From the NCBI GenBank assembly GCA_963806335.1, contig CAWDXO010000016.1, forward strand, positions 385,660 to 449,659: a stretch of 64,000 nt of DNA, read 5' to 3'. Under the pieces are notes generated by a model that did no database searches, was not told the DNA's origin, and saw nothing but the letters and a program-made list of their open reading frames with translations. Of this stretch, positions 1 through 7,704 are shown piece by piece (position 1 is the stretch's first letter; every line of letters starts with the position of its first letter). Source of the DNA: Palsa-504 sp963806335. Lineage in GTDB: Bacteria; Actinomycetota; Actinomycetes; Streptosporangiales; Streptosporangiaceae. A program made the translations under genes and the position numbers.

Positions 1-41
1 GCCGGAACATCAGGCAGAACCTGAGTTAGGGCATACTTCAT
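1..41 (-). CDS. 5' end of an unidentified gene running off the left edge
   Basis: Reading leftward from an ATG at 39-41, thirteen codons (MKYALTQVLPDVP) lie inside the window. A strong Shine-Dalgarno (GAGGAGG, complement of 47-53) sits five bases ahead of the ATG, which is the main reason to believe the start. Too little protein is visible to name it. Confidence 0.5.
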   Translation of the reverse strand, partial: MKYALTQVLPDVP

Positions 42-391
42 CACAGCCTCCTCGCTGCTTACTCAGTGGGGAGGCACCCTTATGGACGGAACCGGGACGC
101 TGTCGTCAGCTCACTGTGCGGCGCTCGAAGCGCAAGGCCCTGTCGACGATCGTGCGACCCGGGCAACCGCCAGACCCGCAGAACTGGTCCTGGACCTCAC
201 TGAAGGGTCTCGCGGATCTAGGCGGTGACTGGCGGCACCTGGGGTGCATCGGTGATCATGCTCACCGACCCGCTAACTCTGGACCTCCGGCGCATCCCGC
301 ACAATGCACATCCCGCAACAACCAAGTCACATACCGATCACATCCGGCCAGATGACCGTTCCCCCAAACGCCATTTCAGCAGAGGTCCCCC
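42..391. other. Intergenic or decayed DNA before the HNH gene
   Basis: No convincing gene is seen here. The frame that becomes the DUF222/HNH protein is closed by a stop at 353, so the usual N-terminal part of that family (200 or more residues) is missing or scrambled beyond recognition. Confidence 0.4.
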
Positions 392-1425
392 AGTGAGCGG
401 ATCTCCTGGTGGGCCCGGCAGCTCCGCAAGGCCGGGCTGGCCGGCAGCATGGATGAGCTGCGCGCCCGCGCCTACCTCGACCTGCTGCTGGACAAAGACT
501 CCCGCCCCGCCGCGCCCGCTGACGGCACCACGGACACCAGCGACACCACAGACACCAGCGGCACCACGGACGGCACCAGCGACACCACAGACACCAGCGG
601 CACTACGGACGGCGGCGGCGGGAACAGCGGCGGCAGCGGCAGTGGCAATGGTAGCGGCGGCGAGAGCGGCAGTGGCGGTCCGGCAGGCGGTCCGCGGACT
701 GGCGGGTCCGGGCCCCCGCCCCCGGTCCGGCCGGATCCGGCCGGGCCGGTGACTGCGCCGGGGGCGGGGGTGCGGCCGTCGGGGTTCGCGGGGCGGCTGC
801 ACCTGACCGTCCCGCTGACCACGTTGCTGGGGCTGGCGGACCGGCCCGGGGAGATCCCGGGACTCGGCCCGGTCGACCCGTGGCTGGCCCGGGACCTGGC
901 CCGCGCCGCCGCCGCCAACCCGAAGACCACCTGGTGCCTGACCGTCACCGACGGGCAGGGCCACGCGATCGGGCACGGCTGCGCCCGGCCCGCACCCGGG
1001 AACCGCGCGACCGGCCGGCTGGCGGAGCAGACCCCGGGCCGCCCGGAGGCCGCGACCCGCCCGATCCGCCGGATCCGCCCGGCGCGGCCAGCCGGGACGG
1101 CCCGGGGTTCACCGTCACGTCCGCAGATCAAGCCGGGCCGCCGGGCGGATACGGATCCTGGCGGTTCACCACCGGGGTTCCCGGGCAGCGGGACCTGGCA
1201 TTCGCGGTGGACCCGATCGCCACCGGGAGCTGTGATCACCGGTTCGAGGCGGCTGGGCATGACCCGGGCCGTAAGCTGCGGCACCTGGCCCAGATCCGGC
1301 ACTCGACCTGCACCGCCCCCACCTGCCGGCGGCCCGCCGCCCAGGCCGACTTCGAGCACAACGTCGCGTACGAGGCGGGCGGCCGGACGTGCCTGTGTAA
1401 TGGCGGTCCGCCGTGCAAGTGTTAA
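392..1425 (+). pseudogene. DUF222/HNH endonuclease family gene, 5' and middle part, interrupted
   Basis: From 392 the frame reads SERISWWARQLRKAGL..DELRARAYLDLLL, the typical end of a DUF222 domain. A low-complexity Thr/Asp/Ser/Gly linker follows (520-700), then a conserved middle region. The frame shifts by one somewhere in 1030-1110. It resumes as a segment ending in the start of the HNH motif (RHSTCTAPTCRRPAAQADFEHNV, with its two CxxC-like pairs). The reading is cut at 1416, right after a conserved Cys codon, by foreign DNA that gives a stop at 1423. The 3' remainder lies at 3153-3284. Known members are multicopy actinobacterial proteins, the '13E12 repeat' family of mycobacteria. This copy is certainly non-functional: the N terminus is absent, the frame is shifted and the gene is split. 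Confidence 0.85.
520..640 (+). repeat. Degenerate repeats coding Thr/Asp/Ser linker
   Basis: The bases are near-tandem copies of GACACCA(C/G)..GACACCAGC that encode runs of T-D-T-S-D-T-T-D. It lies in the linker between the DUF222 and HNH parts, where length variation is common in this family. Confidence 0.6.
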
Positions 1426-1442
1426 TAACACACACTTGTCGC
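1402..1442 (+). repeat. attL-like junction (HNH half plus cassette left end)
   Basis: The left part is HNH coding sequence ending GTCCGCCGTGC (1406-1416). The right part is the cassette end, which is repeated at 1997-2020 with a few changes. CAAGTGT (1416-1422) and ACACTTG (1432-1438) form a perfect 7-bp inverted repeat across the junction. Confidence 0.65.
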
Positions 1443-1476
1443 TCTCCGCGAATGTCAAAAGGTGATAGTCCGGCGG

Positions 1477-1932
1477 TTACGCTAGATGCGCGACGCGGTA
1501 CTGATCCCAGATCTCGGGGCGAAGGCGGCCGCGGGCGGAGACGTCGAGACCGTTTTCCTTCGCCCACGTCCTGACTTCTGCTGCCGAGACGGCAGCGGGT
1601 TTGGATGGGTGCGCCGGCGCTGGGGCGGCCATTGCTGGGACGGCCATCTCGGTGCCGGGGAACAGCGGGATCTCACCAATCACCGGATTGGTGAAGCCGA
1701 TCTTCTTGTAGGCGGTAAGCCTCTTCCCGTGCATGCGGGTCAGCATGGGCACTCTGGTGTCGGCGTAGTCGTGTACCTCAACCGTCGTTTTCCCCGGCAG
1801 ATCACGCATGATCCGGCCGACGTTCTGCGTGATGATCGACTCCGAGGAGGACGGTGAGCACAGGAAAAGCGTGTCGAGCGCCGGGCAGTCGAAGCCTTCG
1901 CCAATGTAGCTGGCGGTTGCCGCCAGCAGCAT
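1477..1932 (-). pseudogene. 3' fragment of an SF2 helicase gene with Lsr2-like C-terminal domain
   Basis: The reading carries the end of a superfamily II helicase C-terminal domain: EGFDCPALDTLFL, then QNVGRIMRD (motif VI, QxxGRxxR). A Pro/Ala linker follows, then VRTWAKENGLDVSARGRLRP, which resembles the Lsr2 DNA-binding domain. All upstream helicase motifs are missing. The frame is closed by a stop near 1960, and the cassette boundary at 1975-1990 lies just beyond. The gene was truncated when or before the cassette formed. Helicases with Lsr2-type tails occur in actinobacteria. What the full enzyme did is not known from this piece. Confidence 0.7.
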
Positions 1933-1974
1933 TGGCTCGCGCGCGTGTCTCCCAGCTCAACGAGCTATATGGGA

Positions 1975-2020
1975 GTGCCAGCACAGTCCGCCGTGCAAAC
2001 GATAATGACACACTTGTCGC
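1975..2020 (+). repeat. attP-like junction between the two cassettes
   Basis: The left half, GTGCCAGCACAGTCCG (1975-1990), matches the right end at 3137-3152 in 13 of 16 bases. The right half (1991-2020) matches the left end at 1411-1442. The site thus combines both element ends around the shared core, as a P-P' site would between tandem integrants. Confidence 0.65.
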
Positions 2021-2106
2021 ACGGATCCAGGCCGTTCTGGCGCTGACCTTTTCTGGCACCTCGGCCCGGATCAAAGTTGCTCCTTTTGCTGGCCACGTGG
2101 CGGGCG

Positions 2107-2541
2107 CTACAACTCAGGCTCGGGCTGCGCACCAGTGACGTAGGCCGCTACCTGGCGCACGAATTCCTTAAGGTCGTCCAGGCTCTTCAGCCTGTTGACG
2201 ACTATCGAGTCATCGACCTCGATGTAGTCATGCACGAGTACGTTGCGGAACCCGACAGCCCTGCGGATCGAGATAGCCAGCTCAGTTGTTAGCACTCCGT
2301 GCTCTCCCAGCAGCCGGACGGCGTCACCGTTGTCGGCCGGCGGCCCCCAGCCTTCCGTCGCGCAGATATGCTGCGCGACATCGATGCAGGCCTCGATGGC
2401 GGTAACAAAGGTGTACTTCACGCCGCGCAGCCAGATGGGATCCAGGCGGCGCTCCTCGCCAGCCGCGGCTTCCTGCCGCAAGACGGCAGTATCGTCGGCA
2501 ACGCTCCGCAGCAGCCGCAGGACGCGATCTTCGTCTACCAC
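2107..2541 (-). CDS. HEPN (HepT-type) toxin, predicted RNase
   Basis: The 144-residue helical protein has the HEPN motif RX4HXY at R99-H104-Y106 (RNVLVHDY), typical of HepT RNases. In studied HepT/MntA pairs the MNT partner adds AMP to the Tyr of this motif and silences the toxin. The start is GTG at 2539-2541, two bases after the stop of the MNT gene, so the two are an operon with the antitoxin first. The pair is the only intact gene set inside the second cassette. The likely role is plasmid- or phage-related stabilisation or defence. The motif assignment is secure and the biological target is not known. Confidence 0.85.
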   Translation of the reverse strand: MVDEDRVLRLLRSVADDTAVLRQEAAAGEERRLDPIWLRGVKYTFVTAIEACIDVAQHICATEGWGPPADNGDAVRLLGEHGVLTTELAISIRRAVGFRNVLVHDYIEVDDSIVVNRLKSLDDLKEFVRQVAAYVTGAQPEPEL

Positions 2542-2544
2542 GAG

Positions 2545-2934
2545 CTACCCGCTCCTGCCGGTGACACTGGCCGCGAACTCCCGGTGCGCGCGGGTAATGC
2601 GCGGGAGCTCGTCGAAGTAAATCTTTCTGGTGGTGGCCTCCCACCGGACCCGGCTGACGGGATCATCCTCGAAGAGGAGCCTGCCGCGGGCCGCTACCCG
2701 TCCGGCCAGTTCCAGCGGAGCATGGTCGAGGACCAGGAGGTCCACGCCAGGTGGCAGCAGGATGTCGAAGCCGTTCGGCGGCTGGCCGCCGAAGTACGCC
2801 GCGATGTCGATGTCCGAATCCGGACGGTATTGGCCAGAGGCGCGACTGCCATGCACGTAGGCGAACCGAGCCCCGGCCTTCCTGAGCACGGCAGCAGACT
2901 CCGCCATTACCTCTGCTGCCGTGGCTTCGTCCAT
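2545..2934 (-). CDS. MNT nucleotidyltransferase antitoxin (MntA-type)
   Basis: The 129-residue protein has the minimal nucleotidyltransferase signature GSX10DXD (G29-S30, D41, D43). This is expected for an enzyme that AMPylates its HEPN partner. The chosen ATG at 2932-2934 gives the usual N terminus. An in-frame ATG at 2953-2955 would add seven residues, and neither has an ideal ribosome site. The stop almost touches the HEPN start, which indicates co-translation. The next gene upstream on this strand is the cassette end, so the operon probably has its own promoter within 2935-3136. Confidence 0.85.
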   Translation of the reverse strand: MDEATAAEVMAESAAVLRKAGARFAYVHGSRASGQYRPDSDIDIAAYFGGQPPNGFDILLPPGVDLLVLDHAPLELAGRVAARGRLLFEDDPVSRVRWEATTRKIYFDELPRITRAHREFAASVTGRSG

Positions 2935-3136
2935 GCTCCCAGTCTGGCAGATCATCGCGATACCTGTTTGCTGGCCGACGCCCGTGCCCTGATGGCCGGA
3001 ACCGACGGTGAGTGCACCAACTTATCCCGGCGCTACGTGCCGGGCTCCTTGAACGAACCGGCATCTGAGTAACGGCAATGGGGGTGCCGAAGAGGGCGAT
3101 CTGCGCTGTTCTTCCAGGTTATGGATGTATCTGCAG

Positions 3137-3164
3137 GTGCCTCAACAGTCCGAAGTGCCGGCAT
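3137..3164 (+). repeat. attR-like junction (cassette right end plus HNH half)
   Basis: GTGCCTCAACAGTCCG (3137-3152) is the cassette right end. AAGTGC then returns to HNH coding sequence (CRHDHRLKQHPRW..). The core here is GTCCGAAGTGC, two bases different from the other two copies. Confidence 0.65.
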
Positions 3165-3284
3165 GACCACCGGCTCAAACAGCACCCCCGCTGGAAGGTC
3201 GAGCAGATCACCCCGGCCACCTTCCGCTGGACCGCCCCCTCCGGCCGGACCAGCACCACCGAACCCACCCGCTACCCGATCTGA
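3153..3284 (+). pseudogene. DUF222/HNH endonuclease gene, 3' remainder
   Basis: The frame from 3153 reads KCRHDHRLKQHPRWKVEQITPATFRWTAPSG..TRYPI and stops at 3282-3284. This is the conserved C-terminal end of DUF222/HNH proteins and continues the reading lost at 1416. Removing 1417-3158 would rebuild the family sequence GGPPC-RHDHRLK exactly. It has no start of its own. Confidence 0.85.
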
Positions 3285-3326
3285 GGGACGGTCGACGCCG
3301 GCCTGCGAGGGCGATCGGCCTGGACA

Positions 3327-4700
3327 CTAGGCACTGGCGGCCAGCGGCAGGAGCACCTCGGCGCGCAGCCCGGGACCGGCGTCGGTGAGCGACACCGAAC
3401 CGCCGTGGGCTTCCGCGGCGGCCCGGACGATCGCCAGGCCCAGGCCCGCCCCTGCCTCTCCTGTCCGGTGCCGCGCGCCGTCCAGCCGGGAAAACCGTCC
3501 GAAGGCCCGCTCGGTATCCTCGGCCGGGATGCCGGGTCCGTCATCGCTGACCGCGAGCAGCGCGCGTCCGGCTTCGCGCCGCACCGAGACGGTGACCTCG
3601 CTGGCCGCGTAGCGGACGGCGTTGTCGAGCAGGTTGACCAGCAGCCGGCTCAGCGCGTCCGGGTCGCCGACGACCACGCAACGTCCCGGCGCATCGACCC
3701 GGACCTTGACCCGGGCGGCGGCGTACCGCTCCGCGACCGATCCGGCCAGGCCGGAAACGTCGACGGGCTTCCCCGGCCGGGTCAGGCCCTGTTCATCCAG
3801 TCGCGCGAGCAGGAGCAGGTCCTCCGCCAGCCGCGCGAGTCGCAGCGTGTCCGCGTGCACGTCGCGGGCCGTCTCCAGCCAGTCCAGCCCGTCCGGGTGA
3901 TCGAGCGCGACCTCGAGCTGGGTCCGGATCGAGGCGATCGGGCTGCGCAACTCGTGCGCGGTATCGGACACCAGGTCGCGCTGGCGCTGCTGAGCGGCGG
4001 CGAGCCTGGACAGCATGTCGTTCAGCGTGACGGCGAGCGACCGCACCTCGTCGCGGGCCAGCGGCACCGGCAGGTCACGCGGCACGCCGGTCTGTGTCAC
4101 TTCCGCGGCGCCGCGGCGCAGCTCGGCGATCGGCCGCAGCGTATACCCGGTGACCAGCCAGGTAGCCAGGGCCAGCAGGCCGAAAAGCAGCGGGGTGCCG
4201 ATAGCCAGGGCCCGCGCGAGCGTGGTGACGCTGTCGGCGGCCTGGGCGTAGGAGACCGCCGCGATCACTATCTGGTGATCACCGGCGGGCACCGCCACCA
4301 CTTGCAGCAGCGACGGCAGGCCGAGCGGCGGACCGGCCAGCGTGCGGGCCTGGGCGGTGCGCGCGGCCGCGGCCGCCTGGGCCCGCGGCAGCAGCGGCAC
4401 CAGGCGATCCGCGCCCGGCGATACGTCGGTGATCCGCCCCTGGGCGTCGAGGACCTGGATGGTGACCGTCCCGGCGGCGACGGGAACGGGGTCTGGCAGC
4501 CGGTTCTGCTCCACCAGGGCCGCGACCTCGAGCGCACCTTGCCGGGCTGAGTCGTCGAGCCCGCGGACCAGGGACGCCTGCAGCGCGTTGACCAGCAGGA
4601 TGGCCGCGGCACCCAGGGCCACCGCCAGCCCGGCCGCCGTGATCAGCGTCAGCCGTGCCCGCAGGCTGCGCCGCCGCCACCACCAGGCCGGCCCCGCCAC
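3327..4700 (-). CDS. Two-component sensor histidine kinase
   Basis: The 457-residue membrane kinase has TM1 about residues 18-40 and an extracytoplasmic sensor of about 120 residues. TM2 follows at about 163-186, then a HAMP segment and the H-box DTAHELRSPIAS with phospho-acceptor H249. An N-box (NLLDNAVRYA) and G-boxes (DDGPGIP, GAGLGLAIV) complete the ATPase domain. It belongs to the OmpR-partner class (CutS/TcrS/MprB-like). The start is GTG at 4698-4700. An in-frame stop lies 60 bases upstream, beyond a GGCGGCGAGGGCGGT repeat. It follows its response regulator by 84 bases in the same operon. The signal is unknown. The divergent LolA-like/ABC operon is the likely target. Confidence 0.9.
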   Translation of the reverse strand: MAGPAWWWRRRSLRARLTLITAAGLAVALGAAAILLVNALQASLVRGLDDSARQGALEVAALVEQNRLPDPVPVAAGTVTIQVLDAQGRITDVSPGADRLVPLLPRAQAAAAARTAQARTLAGPPLGLPSLLQVVAVPAGDHQIVIAAVSYAQAADSVTTLARALAIGTPLLFGLLALATWLVTGYTLRPIAELRRGAAEVTQTGVPRDLPVPLARDEVRSLAVTLNDMLSRLAAAQQRQRDLVSDTAHELRSPIASIRTQLEVALDHPDGLDWLETARDVHADTLRLARLAEDLLLLARLDEQGLTRPGKPVDVSGLAGSVAERYAAARVKVRVDAPGRCVVVGDPDALSRLLVNLLDNAVRYAASEVTVSVRREAGRALLAVSDDGPGIPAEDTERAFGRFSRLDGARHRTGEAGAGLGLAIVRAAAEAHGGSVSLTDAGPGLRAEVLLPLAASA

Positions 4701-4715
4701 CAGGCCGGCCCCATC

Positions 4716-4760
4716 CTCGCCGCCACCGCCCTCGCCGCCACCGCCCTCGCCGCCACCGCC
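4716..4760. repeat. Three perfect 15-bp tandem repeats between regulator and kinase
   Basis: CTCGCCGCCACCGCC is repeated three times without change in the leader between the response-regulator stop and the kinase start. On the coding strand it reads GGCGGTGGCGGCGAG, purine-rich, so it could influence kinase translation. That is inference. Confidence 0.8.
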
Positions 4761-4784
4761 CTTCCGCTATTTGGTCGACCATGG

Positions 4785-5462
4785 TCAACCACCATCAGCG
4801 GCGAGGCGGTAACCCGCGCCGCGCACGGTCTGCAGCGCGTTCCGGCCGAACGGCACGTCGATCTTGCGCCGGAGATACCCGGCATAGACCTCCACCACGT
4901 TCAGGTCGGCCACCGAGTCCTGTTCCCAGACGTGGTCCAGTAGCTCGGCCTTGGGCACCACCTGGTCCGGCCGCCGGATCAGGTACTCCAGCAGCGCGAA
5001 CTCCCTCGGGGTCAGCTCGATGCCGACCTCGCCGCGGCGCACGGCGCGGCTCGCGGGGTCCAGGAACAGGTCGCCCGCCGCGAGCACCGCCGGGCGCGGC
5101 CGGGCGCCACGGCGCAGCAGTGCCCGCAGCCGGGCGGCGAGCACCACGTAGGAGAACGGCTTGGTCAGGTAATCGTCCGCGCCCAGGTCGAGCCCGTCGG
5201 CCTGGTCGTACTCGCCGTCCTTGGCGGACAAGATGAGCACGGGCACCCAGTTGCGTTCCGCCCGCAGCCGTTCGCACACCTTGTATCCGGACAGCCCGGG
5301 CAGCATCAGGTCGAGCACCACGGCGTCATAGCCGCCCTGCCGGGCCAGGTGCAGGCCGTCCACGCCGTCATGGGCCAGGTCAACCACGAAGCCCTCGGCG
5401 TTCAGGCCGCGGCGGACGGCCGCGGCCAGCCGCTGCTCGTCTTCGACCACTAGCACCCGCAT
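4785..5462 (-). CDS. OmpR-family response regulator
   Basis: The 225-residue regulator has a receiver domain with acidic pair E7-D8, phospho-acceptor D51 (VVLDLMLPG) and the conserved Lys (LTKPFSY). A winged-helix output domain follows (IELTPREFALLEYLIRRP..VVEVYAGYLRRKID). The start ATG at 5460-5462 gives the canonical MRVLVVEDE. The open frame continues much further upstream without homology, so longer starts are rejected. It is first in the operon with the kinase and divergent from the LolA-like gene at 5611. Confidence 0.92.
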   Translation of the reverse strand: MRVLVVEDEQRLAAAVRRGLNAEGFVVDLAHDGVDGLHLARQGGYDAVVLDLMLPGLSGYKVCERLRAERNWVPVLILSAKDGEYDQADGLDLGADDYLTKPFSYVVLAARLRALLRRGARPRPAVLAAGDLFLDPASRAVRRGEVGIELTPREFALLEYLIRRPDQVVPKAELLDHVWEQDSVADLNVVEVYAGYLRRKIDVPFGRNALQTVRGAGYRLAADGG

Positions 5463-5610
5463 AGTCCCAGTCTCACCTACCATGCCGGGTGCCAGGGCTC
5501 GCGTCTCAGGGTGTTCACAGCGACCGCGTGGCATGGTGGGTACCACCGGCCGGCACGGGGGAGCATCGCTGCCGGCCGGCGGGTACGCTCCGAATAACGG
5601 GTGAGGTGTC

Positions 5611-6744
5611 ATGTTCGGTGTAGCTAAGCTGTCCAGGCGGGCACGATGGGCCGTTCCGGCCGGCGTGGCCGTCGTCGTAGGCGGGGTGCTGGCGGGGTCG
5701 CTGATCTCGGTGGCCCAGGCCGCCCCTGCGCTCCCGGCGCGGACCCCGGCCCAGGTGCTCGCCGAGGTCGCCGGCGAGACCTCGGTGCCGCCGCTGACCG
5801 GCACGGTGGTGGAGACGGCCTCGCTCGGCCTGCCCAGCCTGCCCGACATAGGCAGCTCCACCTCGATTACGTCCCTGCTCACCGGGTCGCACACGGTCAT
5901 GGTCTGGTACGCGAGTCCCGAGCACTTCCGGCTGTCGATGCCCGCTTCGCTGACCGAGACCGACCTGATCCGCGACGGCAGCACGGCCTGGCTGTGGGAC
6001 AGTTCGGCGAACACGGTGACCAAGTTCTCGCTGCCCGCGCACCCGGCGCAGACGGCCCCGGCCGCCACCGCACCGCTGACCCCTCAGCAGGCGGCCGATC
6101 AGGTGCTCGCCAAGGTGGGACCGACCACCGCGGTGAGCGTGGACAGCAACGTCACGGTGGCCGGTCAGGCGGCGTATGAGCTTGTCCTGGCGCCGAAGGA
6201 CGCCCGGTCCCTGGTGGGGCAGGTCCGCATCGCCGTTGACGGGAGCAACGGCGTGCCGCTGCGGGTCCAGGTGCTGGCCCGTGGCGCTACCACCCCCGCG
6301 TTCCAAGTGGGTTATACCGCCATCCAGTTCGTCACCCCGGCGCCCGCTGACCTCAGCTTCACGCCGCCGCCCGGTGCGAAGGTCACCCAGTCCGACATGA
6401 CCGGGGCCAGGGCGCAGCGCCAGGGGGCCTCGCCCGACGCCAGCTCGATCGGGTCAGGCTGGCTGACCGTCCTTGACCTGCCGTCCTCGGGCCTGATGCC
6501 GGCTCCGAAGGCAGCAGGCTCCGGCGGCCCGGTCTCGGTGAACGGAGGGAACGGAGGATCCGGTGAGAGCTCGGCGCTGATCGGTGCCCTGCTCGGGTCC
6601 GCCACCCGGGTAAGCGGATCGTGGGGCAGCGGCAGGCTGCTGCGCACCAGCCTGATCACGGTGCTGGTGACGGACAACGGCAGGTTGTTCATCGGGGCCG
6701 TGCAGCCCAGCGTGCTGTACGCGGCGGCCGGGTCGGCCAAGTGA
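5611..6744 (+). CDS. LolA-like secreted protein (outer membrane lipoprotein carrier fold)
   Basis: The 377-residue protein has a signal peptide (RRARWAVPAGVAVVVGGVLAG..AQAAPA, cleavage about residue 38). The mature domain resembles the LolA/LppX-like or RseB-like beta fold found in actinobacterial proteins of this type: HTVMVWYASPEHFRLSM, DGSTAWLWDSSANTVTKF, then LTPQQAADQVLAKV. No lipobox Cys is seen. It is followed 30 bases later by an ABC-2 transporter. In actinobacteria this set often sits with a two-component system and probably handles a lipid or cell-envelope compound. The substrate is unknown. Confidence 0.75.
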   Translation: MFGVAKLSRRARWAVPAGVAVVVGGVLAGSLISVAQAAPALPARTPAQVLAEVAGETSVPPLTGTVVETASLGLPSLPDIGSSTSITSLLTGSHTVMVWYASPEHFRLSMPASLTETDLIRDGSTAWLWDSSANTVTKFSLPAHPAQTAPAATAPLTPQQAADQVLAKVGPTTAVSVDSNVTVAGQAAYELVLAPKDARSLVGQVRIAVDGSNGVPLRVQVLARGATTPAFQVGYTAIQFVTPAPADLSFTPPPGAKVTQSDMTGARAQRQGASPDASSIGSGWLTVLDLPSSGLMPAPKAAGSGGPVSVNGGNGGSGESSALIGALLGSATRVSGSWGSGRLLRTSLITVLVTDNGRLFIGAVQPSVLYAAAGSAK

Positions 6745-6774
6745 GGGTGTCCGCAGGGTGGCGGTGACCGTACG

Positions 6775-7704
6775 GTGACGGCGATCTCCACCAGCGCGCT
6801 GACCAAGCGGTTCCGCGGCGGGCAGGTGGCCGTCGACCATCTCGACCTCGAGGTGCCGCGCGGCTCGGTGTACGGTTTCCTCGGCCCGAACGGCTCGGGC
6901 AAGACGACCACGATCCGGATGCTGCTCGGGCTGGCCTTCCCCACCAGCGGCAGCTCAGCGCTGCTCGGCGTGGACATGCCGGCCGGGGCGGTGCAGGTGC
7001 TGCACCGGGTCGGCTCGCTGGTGGAAGGGCCCGCCTTCTATCCGTTCCTCAGCGGCACCGCGAACCTGGCCCGCTACGACGCCGCGGACCGCCGGGCGGA
7101 CCCGCGGACGGCGCAGGCCAGGGTCGATGCGGCGCTGGACCGGGTCGGCCTGCTCGCGGCCGCGAAGAAGCACTACCGCAACTATTCGCTCGGCATGAAG
7201 CAGCGGCTGGCCATCGCGGCCGGCCTGCTGCAGCCGCGGGAGCTGATCATCCTCGACGAGCCGACGAACGGGCTCGACCCGCAGGGAACCAGGGAAGTGC
7301 GCGGGCTGATCAGGCAGATCGCCGCGGAAGGCACCACCGTGTTCGTCTCCTCGCACCTGCTCGCCGAGGTCGAGCAGGTCTGCTCGCACGTGGGGGTGAT
7401 GCGCACCGGGCGGCTGGTCTTCCAGGGCCCGCTGGCCGAGCTGCGCCGGACCGGCGACGCCCGGGTCACCGTGCAGACCGCGGAACCCGAAGCGGCGGCT
7501 AAGGTCCTCGCCGCGTTCGGGCTGACCGGGGCGCAGGCCGGTACGGCCGAGGCCTCGGCCGCGCTGGGCGGCGCCTCCCCGGAACGCGTCTGCGCGGAGC
7601 TGGTCAACCGCGGGATCGGCGTCCGTGGTTTCGCGGTCGCCGCGCCGAGCCTGGAAGACCTGTTCGTAGGCCTGACCGGGGAGGGCTTCGATGTCGACGA
7701 GTGA
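6775..7704 (+). CDS. ABC-2 type transporter, ATP-binding subunit
   Basis: The 309-residue ATPase has Walker A (GPNGSGKTT), a Q-loop region, the signature YSLGMKQRL, Walker B (ELIILDEPTNGLDP) and the H-switch (VSSHLLAEV). Its C-terminal extension is typical of the CcmA/BcrA drug- and lipid-export class. The start is GTG at 6775. The last 14 bases overlap the permease gene, so the two are translated together. It energises export by the permease encoded at 7691. Confidence 0.93.
   Translation: MTAISTSALTKRFRGGQVAVDHLDLEVPRGSVYGFLGPNGSGKTTTIRMLLGLAFPTSGSSALLGVDMPAGAVQVLHRVGSLVEGPAFYPFLSGTANLARYDAADRRADPRTAQARVDAALDRVGLLAAAKKHYRNYSLGMKQRLAIAAGLLQPRELIILDEPTNGLDPQGTREVRGLIRQIAAEGTTVFVSSHLLAEVEQVCSHVGVMRTGRLVFQGPLAELRRTGDARVTVQTAEPEAAAKVLAAFGLTGAQAGTAEASAALGGASPERVCAELVNRGIGVRGFAVAAPSLEDLFVGLTGEGFDVDE

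Larger units (their letters stand above)
1417..3158. mobile_element. Two tandem integrated cassettes splitting the HNH gene
   Basis: This 1.74 kb block interrupts the HNH motif between Cys codon 1414-1416 and the matching Cys codon 3156-3158. GTCCGNNGTGC occurs at 1406-1416, 1986-1996 and 3148-3158. The block is therefore two units, 1417-1996 (helicase 3' end) and 1997-3158 (MNT-HEPN). Both units begin with a related left end ending in ACACACTTGTCGC. Both finish with a related right end, GTGCC-NNN-ACAGTCCG. This is the pattern expected when two elements use the same attachment site. No integrase gene is visible, so these are remnants or units mobilised in trans. Confidence 0.75.
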
